Source of the DNA: Psoroptes ovis
Taxonomy: Eukaryota; Arthropoda; Arachnida; Sarcoptiformes; Psoroptidae
Length of the DNA stretch: 64,000 bases
Reading direction: 5' to 3'
NCBI GenBank assembly: GCA_002943765.1
Contig: PQWQ01000004.1
Span: forward strand, 3,348,001-3,412,000
The notes below the pieces were generated by a model, which worked only from the letters and a program-made list of their open reading frames with translations, did no database searches and was not told where the DNA came from. Positions 13,199 through 26,527 of the stretch are shown here, one piece after another (the first letter of the stretch is position 1; each line of letters opens with the position of its first letter). The position numbers and the translations under genes were made by a program.

Positions 13199-13451
13199 TG
13201 TGACGACCCTATGTCGTCCCTAATAATTCCTAGAAAATTGGCGCTAAAAAGTGGCCAAACCTGTGTTTTGAGGACCTGTTTTTTTTCGGCGTTTGTAAAA
13301 AACGTGGCCTTTCACTCACTCGTAGCTCGCTTACTTTGGTCTTAAACACATTGTTTTGAATTTTGTAAAATATTTGTAATTTCTAAAAAAAAAATAAATT
13401 TAATTTGAAAAATATGAAACAATTTTATAAATTTTGCTCAGAATAAGCATC
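13199..13451 (+). repeat. GC-richer repeat island, possible solo LTR
   Basis: It begins TGTGACGACCC with a GACGAC/GTCGTC stem and ends ...AATAAGCATC. The first ~150 bp are clearly more GC-rich than their surroundings. The last ~93 bp (13359-13451) recur at 14037-14139. A TG start and a terminus near AAGCA fit a solo LTR, but I see no target-site duplication. Confidence 0.4.
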
Positions 13452-14036
13452 ACTAGAGCCAGCAAGATGAGTAACAATAACCAAGAACATATGAAAAAAA
13501 GAGCCTTTAAGATATTAAATGATAATTATCGCAACCCTTTATCGTATCGAAGATGAAATACAAAACACTGACGTGAAACAAAAATAATCATCAATCATGA
13601 CCTTGGCAAGGTCTTGAGAAAAAAGAAAAAAATTCTCAGCATTTTCGATTTTATTGCTCTAATGATGAGCTTTTGATGATAATTTGTGATCATATCTTTA
13701 GATTTCTATATTACCTTTGTCCTTCATATCTTATTATTTGATGGTTCTGATAACGTATTGATTATTCAGCCTATTTTCTTTATTGTAGTGTATCATATCT
13801 TATCATTATCACACATTCAACCTTTTTATTATTTTTTACATAATTTGAAATAAGTTTTTTTTTTCAGAATTCTTGTCCAAACATAGAAAACAATTGTGTA
13901 AGACATTTCATATTTGGTAAATTGATTTTTTCCAATAATTTTTGTATGTGATTATTTTTTTTTAGTGATAATATATTAATATTACAAATTAGACATTGAA
14001 AAAAAATTGCAAAACATAAAACACATTTTTTTTAAA

Positions 14037-14139
14037 AATTTTGTAAAATATTTGTAATTTCTATCAAAAAATACAAAAATAAATTTAATTTGAAAAATAT
14101 AAAACAATTTTTTTATAAATTGTGCTCAAAATAAGCATC
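14037..14139 (+). repeat. Second copy of the 13359-13451 repeat
   Basis: It matches from TTTTGTAAAATATTTG to AATAAGCATC with small insertions and substitutions. Both copies lose similarity at the same base, so this is a real repeat boundary. A mini MITE starts 15 bp downstream. Confidence 0.65.
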
Positions 14140-14154
14140 TCAAATATATATATA

Positions 14155-14234
14155 TTGGGTTGTCCCATAAGTTCTTGCCGGTTATATCGTAGAATATAAT
14201 TAAAAAATCGGCAAGAACTTATGGGACAATCTAA
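14155..14234 (+). mobile_element. Mariner-like mini MITE, subfamily A1
   Basis: TTGGGTTGTCCCATAAGT opens and ACTTATGGGACAATCTAA closes an 80-bp palindrome with intact TA flanks. The core GTTATATCGTAG matches the copy at 12531. Confidence 0.88.
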
Positions 14235-15801
14235 TATATTCAGAATTTTTTTTTCAGTGATATATTTTGTGGTAGAAATTCAAAGAATTTATTTTTGTAT
14301 GAAAATAATAATAATAATACCAAGAATCACAATGAATTATGCTAGAAAAAAAAAGATTGATAGTAGGATAATATAATAATAATGAAATAAAATATAAAAC
14401 AAATACCACTACTGGTAGTAGGCTCAAATAAAATAAATATTCATTGAATTCACTGAATTCATCAAATTGATGATGAGAAAAATTAAATATTTTAGCTGGT
14501 ATATATCGTTGAATATATTGAATATACACGAAGAATATATTTGATATACGTATGTAAATCATATATATATATATTCAATGAAGAATATAATATAAGATAA
14601 ATGTTCAAAATTTCGATTGAAAAATTCGATAAAACATTGATATAATGACAAAGTGACGATGACATTCACTTACTTCGGTTTTTTTTCATTCATTCATTTA
14701 TATTGCTTGATCATTTCCATTTTGATTTTTGAATGCAATTTCCTTGCAATTTTCAATTCTAAGAATTGAAGAATAATAATGATTCTAATAACATTGATTT
14801 CTTCAATGATTCTTTGAGTATTTAGTACTCATTAAACAATTGAACAAAAGCGAAAAATGCTCCAACAGAAAAAATCCAAACTTCTAGTGTTGTTATTCGG
14901 TTGCATTTTGTTCAAGTATTTACTATGTTTGTTTATTCTGAATTTGTTTGCTTTTTCTTTAGGCTTCAAATTTTTTTTTCGGGCTATTTTTTTTCAGACA
15001 AATCAAATCAAATCGACCAATCATTTATGAAAAAAAAAAAAATTTTCGGACATCAAAATGAATTCAATGTATTTTCATTTGAAAAATACATTTAAAATAT
15101 ATTTTCGCTCCAAAAAAAAAAAATATGCACAAATATTTCATGTTCAATGTCCAATTTTCCAATATCTTTTCAATGTTGTAAATATTCATCCAAATCATTG
15201 GATTCCACTTTTATTATTATTTTTTCATTTTCATTTCTTTTTTTTTCGTTCAAATAAAATATAAAAAATGTGAAGAAATCATGCGTATTTGAAAATCACC
15301 GTAATCGCAAACAATAATAAATGATAATGTAACCGTTTGAATGAGCAGAGATGTAAATTTTTTTTTTGAACATTTTCTGCTTGTTTTTTGCTTACAAACA
15401 AACGTCAATGAAAATGAGAGAATCTTTCGAGGGTATGAAAAAATATGAAAATTTTCAAAAATGAAAAAAAAAATTCAAACTAGAATTGTCTATGAAATGA
15501 TAATAACAATGATAATAATAATATTTTTTGATTTGATTTGATTTATATGAATAAATAAATAAATAAATAAATATGAAAACAAATATTAAAAATGGTAAAA
15601 AAAAATTGTAAAAATGTGTAATATCTAGAAAACAACAAAGATTATACATGAATGTTTTTATTTCATTTCAATTCAAAATATATTTTTTTTTTCATTTTTA
15701 TTTCGCATTTTTTGGATTCAAAAATTCTCTGGCATTTATCTTGGCCCGAATTTCAAAAATTTTCAAAATTCGTTATTCATATGATTTTACAACATATTAC
15801 A

Positions 15802-15882
15802 TTAGGTTGTCCCATAAATTCTTGCCGTTTTCTTAAATTTTTTTCTATTCAAAAAACGACAAAAACTTATGGGACAACCCAA
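15802..15882 (+). mobile_element. Mariner-like mini MITE, subfamily A2
   Basis: It starts TTAGGTTGTCCCATAAAT and ends TTATGGGACAACCCAA, with TA on the right flank. The inner arms CCGTTTTC and AAAACGAC mark the T-rich subfamily; two substitutions weaken the stem. Confidence 0.85.
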
Positions 15883-16212
15883 TATATTTATTTTTTTTCA
15901 TTTTTATTTTGGTTTTTTTCAATTCTATTCTATTCAGTCATTCATTCATATTTTACAACATTATCAACATCATTCATTACCATTCATTTTATTCATTCAT
16001 TCATTCAAATCACATATAAATTTTATTATTAAAATACATTACATTTTACAAATATTAATGTGTGCGGGTGTTTTGAATGTTTGAATGTTTGTTTGTTTAT
16101 TTATTTGTGTTTGTTTGTTTGTGCGTTAATATATTTATTTTTATGTTTGTATTTGTATTTAAAAAAAATATATATTTATTTATGTGTTTATATACAAAAT
16201 ATACAAAATATA

Positions 16213-16293
16213 TTACGCTGTCCGAAAAGTTCATTCGGCTTAATCAATAGAGTTGCCTCTTGAAAATTAGCCAGAACTTTCTGGACAATCTAA
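16213..16293 (+). mobile_element. Mariner-like mini MITE, subfamily B
   Basis: It starts TTACGCTGTCCGAAAAGT and ends ACTTTCTGGACAATCTAA. The interior CGGCTTAATCAATAGAG and TGAAAATTAGCC is shared with the copies at 5191, 45428 and 59802. The left TA is intact. Confidence 0.8.
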
Positions 16294-16491
16294 TTTATTT
16301 TGAATAAATGGATAAATATTTTTCATTTATTTCAATTCAATTTCAACAAAACCAAAAAAAAAATTGTGATAAAATTAAGCTTTTATTTTTCTAAACAAGT
16401 TTATTCAAACAAACAAAATGAAATGAAAAAAAAAATGTAAATATGAAATGGAATTGTGATTTGATATGATATGATAATGTTGAAGAATTTT

Positions 16492-16606
16492 CAGCCGAAA
16501 ACCAATACCAAACCGAACAATACAATATTTTCTCATTGAAAAATACTTGAAATTGTTTTGAAATATTTATTTTTTTCTTCGTATAATTTGTCTCGGTTTT
16601 CGGCTG
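16492..16606. repeat. Degenerate foldback with 12-bp perfect arms
   Basis: CAGCCGAAAACC at 16492-16503 pairs exactly with GGTTTTCGGCTG at 16595-16606. Weaker complementarity continues on both sides (ATTTT outside, ACAAAT/ATTTGT-like inside). This may be the remains of a small inverted-repeat transposon. I see no clear target duplication. Confidence 0.45.
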
Positions 16607-19600
16607 CGAAATTTTTCAAAATCGTAATAGCATTCATTTAACCATTCATTAATTTATAATTTCAATTAGCAACAAGAGCGACAGAGAGAGATGAGAAAAA
16701 TGGCAAAAACAAACTTGAAATCTTGTGTATTTGCTCCTTGAAAATATTATGAAATATTTTGAACAAGTGAAAAAAAAACAAACATTTAATTGTTTGTTTA
16801 TGTATATATTCAATGAATTCAGTGAATTCAATTCTTCTTCGTTGTATTTTTACATTTCATTCTCGAAATTATCTAAATCAATTTAAATGAATTTGTAGAA
16901 TGAAAAAAAAACATTGTCCGAATAAAAAAATATAGAATTCTAAGGACTTAAGCCTCTGCCATTGTTGTTGTTGTTGTTGTTGGTGTTGGTGTTTATATTT
17001 TATTTAATTTTATTATTCTTATTAAATTTTCTTCTCGTTCGACTATTATTGTTTTACATTACTTTTGGCCACCAAAACAACACAATGTATATGATCAACA
17101 AACTTCAATATAACATTTCAAACATATACTAACACATAGACACACGCAAACACATTCCCGAAAAAAAAAGAAAAACAACAACGAATGAATCTCACAAAGA
17201 ATAACGAGAGAAAAAAAATCTCAAAGAATGTCAGAGTAAACACCGAAGAATAAAAAAAAAAACAAATGAAAAATGAATCAATGAATATGAAACAAAAACA
17301 ACCTTTTGTATTCTTCTGATAGTTTTTGGACAATTGATGATGATGATGATGATAGAAATTATGGTGAAATATGGTAATAAATGATAATGATAATAATAAT
17401 AAATGATAATAAATGAATGAATGAACGATTCAACGATTGAACAATAAAGTCGATACGAAAACTTTTAAAAATTTTGTTGAATTTCTGATTGTTTTGCCCG
17501 ATTTTCAAAATTTCATTTTTCAATAAATTAAACTTTTTTTTTTCTCTCCATCAATTTCAAATGTATTTTTCAAATTTTTCCGACTTTCATTACTTTCATA
17601 TCTGCAATGTAATTATGTGTATTTGAAATCAGAAAAAAATGAAAAAGAATGAAAGAGATGAAATGAAAATTTGGGAGAAAAAAATTGAATTGAATTTCCA
17701 ATTCAAATTTACTCAATTGATTTGAGTTTTGAATTATTTTCTTTTTTTTTTTTTTTTTTGACAAGGATTTTAAGTTTTTCGCTGGAATTTTAAAAATTTG
17801 AAATTTTTAAAATTTCGAAAAAATTTAAAATTTTAATTTCAAGTCCAGATAAATTTCAAGAATTGAATAAGAATTAAGGAACAATTGAATATCTAAATAT
17901 TAATATTAATAATAAAACTGTAGAATAATGATGACGAAGAAATCAAGAATTATATACCTCCTTTTCGAGAAAAATCGTTTCCCGCGAAAAATGAAATGAA
18001 AAATACTTGATTTCAATTTTTTTTTTATTTGAATCTCGGTTAACTGTTAATTGTGAATCAAGTATTTAAGGAGATTTTTCAACCCAAATCAACGAGAAAA
18101 ATTAAATTAAATTTCTTAGATTTTTCAAAGAATTTTCAATGGAAATGTTTTTTTTTTTCGTGGTAGATTTTCTAAAAAAATTCCATTGAAGTTTTTCAAT
18201 TTGGTTTTTGTTTACAAAAATGAACCAAAGTAAATAGCAGATTTTCACCAGTATTTTCAGTGTTTATTAAAGTGTGTTGGTGTGAATTAAATCAAATCAA
18301 ATAATCAAGAAAGAGAGATGGATTGAAATAAGAAAATTAAAAGAAATGAAATTGAATGAAAAATAAATTGAAAAAGATTTGAAAAAATAAATGAAAATGG
18401 AAAAACAAAACAGAAACAAACAAAAAACGAAAAATTCCATTGAAAAAATAGCCCTAGATTCCAGGGCCAAGAAGAATTGAAGATTTGAATTGAATTTCAA
18501 ATGAGAAATTTGATTTCTCTTTCTATTTGTTTGTTTGTTGAAATTAATTTGTCGCAATTTATTATTTGGTAATGGCAAAAAGAGCGAAAGAAGAATATTA
18601 AATGAATGAAAATATAAATTTAAAATGAAATAATTTAATTACGAAAAATTCAATCAAACACTTCAAAGACATATTAATATAAGCTGATTTTCTCTTCCAT
18701 TCAATTAAAAGGATTTTAATAAATTAATTGATTCCGATATTAAATTCATGCTTTTCACTCGAGCAAAAGATTTTCAGCGAAATGACAGAAAAATGAATGA
18801 ATGAATCAATCATTTTTCGTGTTTATTTTTTAAAGGTCAAACGACAACGAAAATGATGAACAAACGATTCTAAATTCTTGATTTGTTTTCCACAACAAAC
18901 ATCAGACAATTTGCTAGGAGAAATGAAATTTCCGTGAAAAAAAAGATTCCAATTGATTGAGTGGAATTGAATTTTTTCCAAGTAAAAAAAGAAAATAAAA
19001 TCAATGAACTCAATCGAATTGTCTGTGCTTTTGAATTGTTTTTTTGGTTGAAAAATCTATGAAAATTTCATGTTGAAATTTATTTTATATATTTCGACAT
19101 TCCACGAGAATTGATCGAATGTATTTTCAGAAATTATTTTCAATTTATATTCACAAAAAAATTTCATTTAATTTCAATCAATAGATTTAATCTTTCAAGT
19201 TCTTTTTAGATTCTTTTTTTTTCGTTTGAGATTTCAAATTCAAATCAAATCAGTTTTTGAATTTTGTTTTGTTCAAATCAAAAAGAATTTCAAAATTAAA
19301 TAATATTAATAATACAAAGAGAATCATATGAAATGATTGAATGAAAAGAGTATGCGAAAAAGAAAATGGATGCTTGAAATTGAAAATTTTTTCGTAAACA
19401 AGATTTGAATGCCAAGAAAATACGAATGATTGAAATATTCAAATAAATATTAAATATATTGAATCGAAAAGAAGAAAATGAAAAACAAAATTGACAAACA
19501 AATAAACAAAAAAAAACGAACGAACAACTTGTCTTTATTTATTTATTTATTTATATAAAACTTAAAACTAAATAAAAGATATTAAATTGACTAAAAATAA

Positions 19601-20946
19601 CCCCTGAGAAGAAAAAATTGAATAAATTCCAAATCTTTATTTTAACCCTTTTGTACCCTCTCTTTTGAAAATTGTTAAGAGAAAATTTTCAAAGCAAAAC
19701 AAGTGATCATTTGAGCACTGTACTTGCATATTAATTCCATTATTATTATTATTATCATTATCATCATCATTATCATCACCATAATTATAATTATAATTTC
19801 AATGATAATTTTTTCTATACTTTTATAAATTATCATTATTTCATTAATTTCGTGTGTGTATGTATTTTTGATGGTTCTAAGAATTCAATATTTCGTTATT
19901 CAATTATTCACCAATTTTTTACCACCAAAGAAAATACAATAAAAATAATCTCTCATTAGTTATTCATCATCATCGAAAACAATATTTGAAAAATTCTTTG
20001 AAAATCTGAGCCAAAAAAAAAGAAAAATTTTTTTTGATTTTTTTTTCTCTTATTTTTGACACATTAAAATTGATAATAATTGATTAATGTTTTTCCGAAA
20101 CTGTTTCTTATTATTATTATTTTCATTATTCTCTGAGGCTTTCATTGAAGGCCGAGCAATAGACAGTGATGGTGTTTTATTTTTTTCAATGCAAAAAAAA
20201 ATGTCAGAAAATATACAGGAAAAATATTCAAAATATTTTGACATTTAATTTTTCTTCATCATCATCATCATCCTTTTCACAGAAATCGTTTGTTCTATTT
20301 TCTCTATTTTTTTTTACTTTGTAAAATTTATTAAATTATACAATACATGTGTGATGATGATGATGATAATGGTAATAATAATAATAATAATAATTTTGAA
20401 AATTTTGAGCTCAAAGTCAAAATTCCATCTATCATTTTTTTCATTTTTCATTTTCTCATTTTCTTTATTTTTGTATAAAAATTTTCTTAAGTGAATTCAA
20501 TTCAATATACAACAGTATTCATTCTTTGGCCGATATTTTGATCAAACAAAAATCAAATGAATGTTAGGAAAATGAAATGAATCTGAAAAATGAAATGAAT
20601 GTATCAAACATTATTAAATTGTCATATTGAACTTTAGTACTGTACGATGTATTTTTTTTTCCACATTTAGTCATTTACATTTCATATTTCGATTATTAAT
20701 AATTTATTTTATTAATTCACAATCAATTCAATTTCGGTTGTTTATTTTCAATTTTCAATATTTTCAATTAGTTTCAATTTTAAACGATGATATCAAAAAA
20801 ATAGAGGATGATAATGGCAATAATTTTCATTTAAAAAATGTTTGAAAAAAAAAGTGTATTAAATCAATGAATCGGTTATTTTAAATCATTATTATTGTTC
20901 CTTATTAAGTAAGAAAAATGAAATATCTTAAATACAAAGAATTACA

Positions 20947-21026
20947 TTAGGCTGTCCCATAAGTTCTTGCCGTTTTTTCAATTTTTTTTCATTTAAAAAA
21001 AGGCAAGAACTTATGGGGCAACCCAA
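20947..21026 (+). mobile_element. Mariner-like mini MITE, subfamily A2
   Basis: It starts TTAGGCTGTCCCATAAGT and ends ACTTATGGGGCAACCCAA. The inner arms are CCGTTTTTT and AAAAAAAGGC. The right flank is TA. Confidence 0.85.
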
Positions 21027-21047
21027 TACATTGGAAGCTATTTCACC

Positions 21048-21078
<31 letters not shown>

Positions 21079-21639
21079 TTTCAGTAATAATAATAATGAT
21101 TTGATATCAATTGTCATTGAATTAAATTATCATAGAAATTCTGTATATATATAAAAAAAATATATATAAATCGATAATAAATATTTTTTGATTTCATTTA
21201 GATTTATTGTCATTGTCATTAATATGATTATTATTGGTTATTATTATTATTATACTTATTATTGGGTTATTATCAATATAAAAATTGAATTTTTTATTTT
21301 TATTTTTATCACTTTTAGACACATAATAATAATAAATATAAATATAAATAGATCAATTAATAGTTGAAAATTGTAAACAAAATTCTAGGATTTTCAATTA
21401 CTATTTATTTATTTTTTTAATGAAAATTTTCTAATCTCATAAGTTTTTCAGTGATTTTTTTGGTTGCGACAATTTTTTTCATTTTAATTCTCCTTAATTT
21501 ATAAAATTGATCTGAAAATTTAAGCTCATTTTTGGCTTTTTTTTTTGTTTACCACATACAACATCTATTTTCATCTATGGCAAACTAATTTTCGAAATTA
21601 ATTTAGATTGAAATATTATTAAAAATACAATTATAGTAT

Positions 21640-21800
21640 GTCGGTCTCAGTGGTCGGACCGGGATCAGGATGGTGATATATGAATCATGGTCGAGATCCT
21701 GAGATCGATGCCTAAAATTTCTATTTTATTGTTTTTTTATTTATTTTACACTTTTTTTCAAACACTAAAATAAAGTTGTTATGTGGCGGCGCTGTCACAT
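21640..21800 (+). repeat. Possible tRNA-derived SINE or tRNA-like pseudogene
   Basis: A GC-rich block of about 73 bp (21640-21712) stands out from the AT-rich background. GTCGGTC at its 5' end can pair with GATCGAT near its 3' end, with two G-T wobbles, like an acceptor stem. It has an A-box-like TCTCAGTGGTCGGA and a poor B-box-like GGTCGAGATCC. A convincing cloverleaf with anticodon cannot be drawn. It is followed by T-rich sequence and, at 21781-21800, a 20-bp near-palindrome (ATGTGGCGG/CGCTGTCACAT). I infer a SINE or tRNA pseudogene rather than a functional tRNA. Confidence 0.38.
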
Positions 21801-22185
21801 ATTATTTTTATTATAATCATTCTAATTTATTCATTAATTCAGAAAACAATCAAGTTTAAAAATTTAAATTCAAAATCAATTTCAAATTGAAAAATTAATC
21901 ATTTAAATTTTAAATTTCTTTTTTAATAAATACCCGAATCAAACATATTTCATTTGATTGTTTGTATCGAAAACAAACAAAATCGTAAATTTCAAATTTT
22001 AAAACATGTTTAATTTGTTTTTTTTTCTTTTAATTTTGATTTCCAAAAAAAATTTCCCTGTTCACCATGATCACACGGAAAAAAAAACGAAAATACAAAA
22101 ACGAAAACAAACACATGCATCAATTCAAACTGTTTGATTTTGATTTTAATTTGAATATAAATTAATTTATTGATATTCGAATATA

Positions 22186-22265
22186 TTAGCACGTCCTAAA
22201 AGTTTTTGTCGATTATATCATAGGAAATCATGAGAAAATCGGCAAGAACTTATCGGACAACCTAA
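22186..22265 (+). mobile_element. Mariner-like mini MITE, subfamily A1 (diverged)
   Basis: It starts TTAGCACGTCCTAAAAGT and ends ACTTATCGGACAACCTAA, with TA on the left flank. The core GATTATATCATAGGAAATCATGAG closely matches the copy at 62657. Confidence 0.82.
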
Positions 22266-22382
22266 TGAATATATTTTGTTTGTTTGTTTGTTTGCTTTGC
22301 TTTGAATAAAATTATTTTCAATTTGTTTGTTTGTTTGTTTTTTTCTATTCAAGGCTAATCATTATTATTATTATAATCAGTT

Positions 22383-22405
22383 TCTCTCTCTCTCTCTCTC
22401 TCTCT
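22383..22405. repeat. (CT)n microsatellite
   Basis: About eleven CT dinucleotides. Confidence 0.9.
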
Positions 22406-25063
22406 GTTTACATGAATCAATCAATTATAAATCATGATAAATAAATTGAAAAATTTCGTGTTTTTGATTTTTTGATATTCAATGATGATTGGCGTGAATC
22501 GTTGCACATATCACATAGCACATGTGTTTCAGTATTTTTTTGTTTGTTTGTGATTTTTTCCATAATTTTTTTTACCATGAATAAATCAATGAAAATTTCA
22601 TGAAATAAATGTTTGAAACGAAATGAAATTCAAATGAAAAATCAAATGAAAAATCAAAAGAAAAATCAAAAGAAAAATTCCGACAGTCGAATGCATGCCG
22701 CCTGCTTGACTGATTGATTAATGTTTTAGATTGCGATTCTAATTTTTCTATTCATTTCATTCACTTTGATTGATTGAAATGAAAGTTGAAATTTGTAATT
22801 TAAATTTTGAAAATAAAAAATTAAAATAAAAAAATGAAATTCTTTCAAATTATTCAAATTTTTTCCATTCCATTTCGATTTCCATTTTCAATAAATAAAT
22901 AAATAAATAAATCTATGAATCAAACAAATGAATTGAAAAAAAAAATTCCATTCCATTAAATGAAATCCATTTTTTTTTTCGAATCAATAATATCAAATAT
23001 ATCATATTCATTTCATTCGATTCTGGAACATAACCTTTTGAATTTGAAAATTTTTGTTTATTCGGCTTTTTTTCCATTTTTTTTTCGATCACTTTTGGCT
23101 CTTAAATTTTCATGGAAAAAAATTGCATTTCATTTGTGAATTCAATTATTTGAATAAACATTTTCACTTATAATTTTCTCATATTCTTACCTTATGAATA
23201 AACTCAATTATAATATCATTTATTATTGTTATTATTATTATTATTGATATTATTTCTGTGCAATATAAACATCTAAGAATATTTTAGCTGTAAATTATTT
23301 TGTTTTTCTTTCCTCTTGAAATGATAATTATTCTTGTTTTGTTTGTATTATTATTATTATTATTATTCAATCCTTTATTAAATTCAACTTTATTATTCAT
23401 TCATTTTTGCCAATATAAAAATAATGTTATTATGATGATAATAATAATAATAATAATAATAATGATATTAACAATGTTTTCATGTTTTATTTCTATTTTT
23501 CATTACTTTCATTCTACTATTTCCCAATTCATATACTCAAAGCGAAAACAAAAAGCCATAATTTTCATTTATGCCATGGATGCGTCGAAATGTATCGAAA
23601 ATTATTGAAACATTTATAAATGTCTAGTGTGTTTCAACAGAAAAATTTCATGTTATTTCTATGAGAGTGAAATGGGCGAAAAATAACGCCATACTTTTTC
23701 CATCCCATATCAATGAATTGAAAATTTCATTGTTTCTTTTCTCTGTTTTTTGCCTTTGGTCGCATCATCACCATGATCATCGAATATTATACCTTATGGA
23801 TCAAACCTATCAAAAAAAAAAAAAAAAAAAAAAACGATGATCACCATCGATTCATCATTTGTCATTACACAATATAGAAAATACTGAAACACGAACATAC
23901 ATCGAGAGAAAAAAAAAAGCTTTGAAAATGTACCGAATGTTGTCGAAATTGTTGAGCAGAGAAATGAAATGAAAAAAAAATATGATAAATATTAAATAAA
24001 TGCAATGAATCGAAAAAAAAAATAATACCAATAATTTTTCGATAATAATACAAAGCAAAAGAATAGGACGGGAATAATTTTTCCATTATTTTCACATATC
24101 CTAGATTGATGAATCTATCGAATTTTTGCTAGTATTTGCACTGGTGCAATCCCTATGCTATTATATCCATTATTATATCACCATGTACTGATATAATGAT
24201 AATGTTGTTTATGAAATGAATACATATTTTTTTTGTCAAATGATCGAAAATAATAAAAAATCCAAAAATGTAAATTCAAGGCTCAAAAATGTGAATGCAG
24301 GACCCGAAAATTTTCCATAATTTTCCATTGAATTCTTTACAATTTTCATTCATTTTAAATTTCATTTTTTTCAAAAAAAAAAAAAAAAATTCCTGTGGAT
24401 TTTATTTCATTGGAATTTTGTTTTTTTTTTCTCGTTTTGTTTTCCTTCCTTGAATATTATGAAATTCAACTCTCTTGGACCATCGGAAATATTTGCAAAA
24501 TGAATTTTGACTATTTTTTTTTCACTTCCCCAGACTTATATGCCTCTCGTAAGCTTACCTGTAGTTTGATTACATTTTCAAATATTGGAAAAAATATTTG
24601 TTTTTTTTTTTGACAAAACTGAATGACTAAATTTCAAATGGAAAATGAACAAAATTTGAACAGGGAAAAAAATATGCAAAAACTACAAACATGCAAAAAA
24701 TACATTTTTTCATTTTTTTTTTTTTGTTTTATTTAAACCTTAAACCTTACACACCCTTCAGTTTTTATTTTTATGATCATCATTATTTGTCTATTTTTGC
24801 TTTGTTTGCTTTGCTCAAACAATTTTTTTTTTGGTCTAATCCAAAATTAAATTGATAATTCATAATTATAATGATTCAATTCAATTCTTCTTTTGTTTTG
24901 TGATGATCTTGTACGATCTCATCAATTTGATATTTTATTAATTTTATTTCGTTTTGTTTTGTTCATCGAAAATAAAATATTTTCAAACGAAAATATCGTC
25001 TCACAAACAATGTGTGTATTTTAACACAATGATGATCACAGCAGTAATAATCGTAGTTATTAA

Positions 25064-25211
25064 CCCTTAAAACTCGAGCGGTGAGTATCACTCACCATAA
25101 AATGTAATGCAGCAACTCGATAGGCGCTCTTCAGTCACCATTTTACATTTGTGTGAAAAAATTGTGGAGCTGCTGGCTGACTTGCGCTGTAAATGCCTCG
25201 AGTTCTAAGGG
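25064..25211 (+). mobile_element. piggyBac-like MITE, copy 1
   Basis: This 148-bp element starts CCCTTAAAACTCGAGCG and ends CTCGAGTTCTAAGGG. These are ~15-bp terminal inverted repeats with one mismatch. TTAA lies immediately left (25060-25063) and the near-match TCAA immediately right. TTAA sites with CCC...GGG ends are typical of piggyBac-type transposons. Inside are a small palindrome (GTGAGTATCACTCAC) and subterminal ATAAAATGTAATG / CATTTTACATTTG repeats. It has no coding capacity, so it would depend on a transposase from elsewhere. Confidence 0.8.
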
Positions 25212-25507
25212 TCAATTTTCTCATTGAAAATTAAAAGAAAAAGAAAATCAATAATGTATAATCATCGACTCAACATTTTTTTATTTTTTATTTTTTTTTG
25301 TTCGATTGTTTCTTTGTTTTGTTTTCTGAATCAATGAAATAAACACATGTTTTTCTGATAATTTATTTCGATAATAATAATAAATAAATAAAGATGACAA
25401 ACAAAACAACGAATAATAATACTTATAAATCGTAATCAAGGGTGTTTCTCTGGCTATGTAATGTTTTGTTTTTTTTTAATAATTTCTATCTGCCTCTTTG
25501 ATTGATA

Positions 25508-25587
25508 TTAGGTTGTCTCATAAGTTCTTGCCGATTTTTTAATAATTTTCTACGATATAACCAACAAGAACTTTTCGGACAATCCAA
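25508..25587 (-). mobile_element. Mariner-like mini MITE, subfamily A1 (inverted)
   Basis: It starts TTAGGTTGTCTCATAAGT and ends ACTTTTCGGACAATCCAA, with TA on both flanks. The asymmetric core appears here as CTACGATATAACC, the reverse complement of the A1 core, so this copy is inverted relative to those at 12531 and 14155. Confidence 0.86.
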
Positions 25588-25970
25588 TACATTTTTTTTT
25601 GTCCGAAATTTTCTGAAAGGTTCTTCAGGGCGTTTTTTTTGAATTCCTGTCATTTGGGTTCCCTGTATTTTATTCAGGGTTTCTAAGCCGAATTTTTTTT
25701 TCATTTGTTTCCTTATGATTATAACTTTTAATCGACATTTTTTTTTTTGATTGTTCCAAGTCTACAATTTTATCGTCAAATAATGAAATAAATGATAATT
25801 ATAATGATAATATTTAATGTTTCAAATTTTTTTTTCGATCATTGTCATTATTATTATGATTATGATTATGATTATCCAAATTCAATAAATGGTGTATATT
25901 TTTGAATCAATGATATATATAAATTAGGTTAATATGATCAATTGATCATATCATATATATATCTTTTGTA

Positions 25971-26050
25971 TTAGGTTATCCCATAAGTTCTTGCCGTTTT
26001 TTGGATAAAAAAAATAGTAAAAAACGGCAAGAACTTATGGGACAACCTAA
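25971..26050 (+). mobile_element. Mariner-like mini MITE, subfamily A2
   Basis: It starts TTAGGTTATCCCATAAGT and ends ACTTATGGGACAACCTAA, with TA on both flanks. The inner arms CCGTTTTTT and AAAAAACGG leave a loop of about 20 nt. This is one of the most intact palindromes in the window. Confidence 0.9.
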
Positions 26051-26448
26051 TATTTCAAATTATTTTCATCATCATCATCATCATTTTAAAAGATTATTTT
26101 TCCATGAATGAATATTTGTACGTTTTGTTGTGTTACAAATTTTCAACCAATTCACTTCGATGATTAATTTCATTTAATATTTAAAATAATAGAAAAAATA
26201 ATGAAAATAAAAATAACTATCTCTCTTTCTGGGATGATTTTTTTGGCCACAATTGATAATTGAAGATTCAAATTCAAATCATGCATTCAAATATGCTTAC
26301 GTGCGTATGTATGTATGTATGTGCCATAAGACAAATTAATGTGTCTAAATGAATGACTGAATGAAAGTTTGTGCTGGTATTTGTACTTTGTGTGTGTGTG
26401 TCTTTGTGTCTGTTATACATATGTATATTTTTTTATTGTTTTAAAATA

Positions 26449-26527
26449 TCGAGTTGTCCCATAAGTTCTTGCCGTTTTTTAGATTGTTTTTCATGTGAAA
26501 AACGGCAAGAACTTATGGGACAACCAT
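26449..26527 (+). mobile_element. Mariner-like mini MITE, subfamily A2
   Basis: Core arms GTTGTCCCATAAGTTC and GAACTTATGGGACAAC are perfect, with inner CCGTTTTTT/AAAACGG. The extreme termini have diverged (TCGAGTTG at the left, CAACCATA at the right), so the ends are approximate. Confidence 0.85.

Noticed and set aside
13118..13345. 75-codon plus-strand frame
   Set aside because: It crosses from spacer into the GC-richer repeat island. The composition change explains the frame.
21640..21712. Functional tRNA gene
   Set aside because: The acceptor-like pairing has two wobbles, the B box is poor and no anticodon arm can be drawn, so it is listed only as tRNA-like/SINE.
23300..23608. 102-codon plus-strand frame rich in Ile/Leu/Phe
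   Set aside because: It is driven by ATT/AAT microsatellites. The hydrophobicity comes from T-rich codons and not from membrane helices with any family match.
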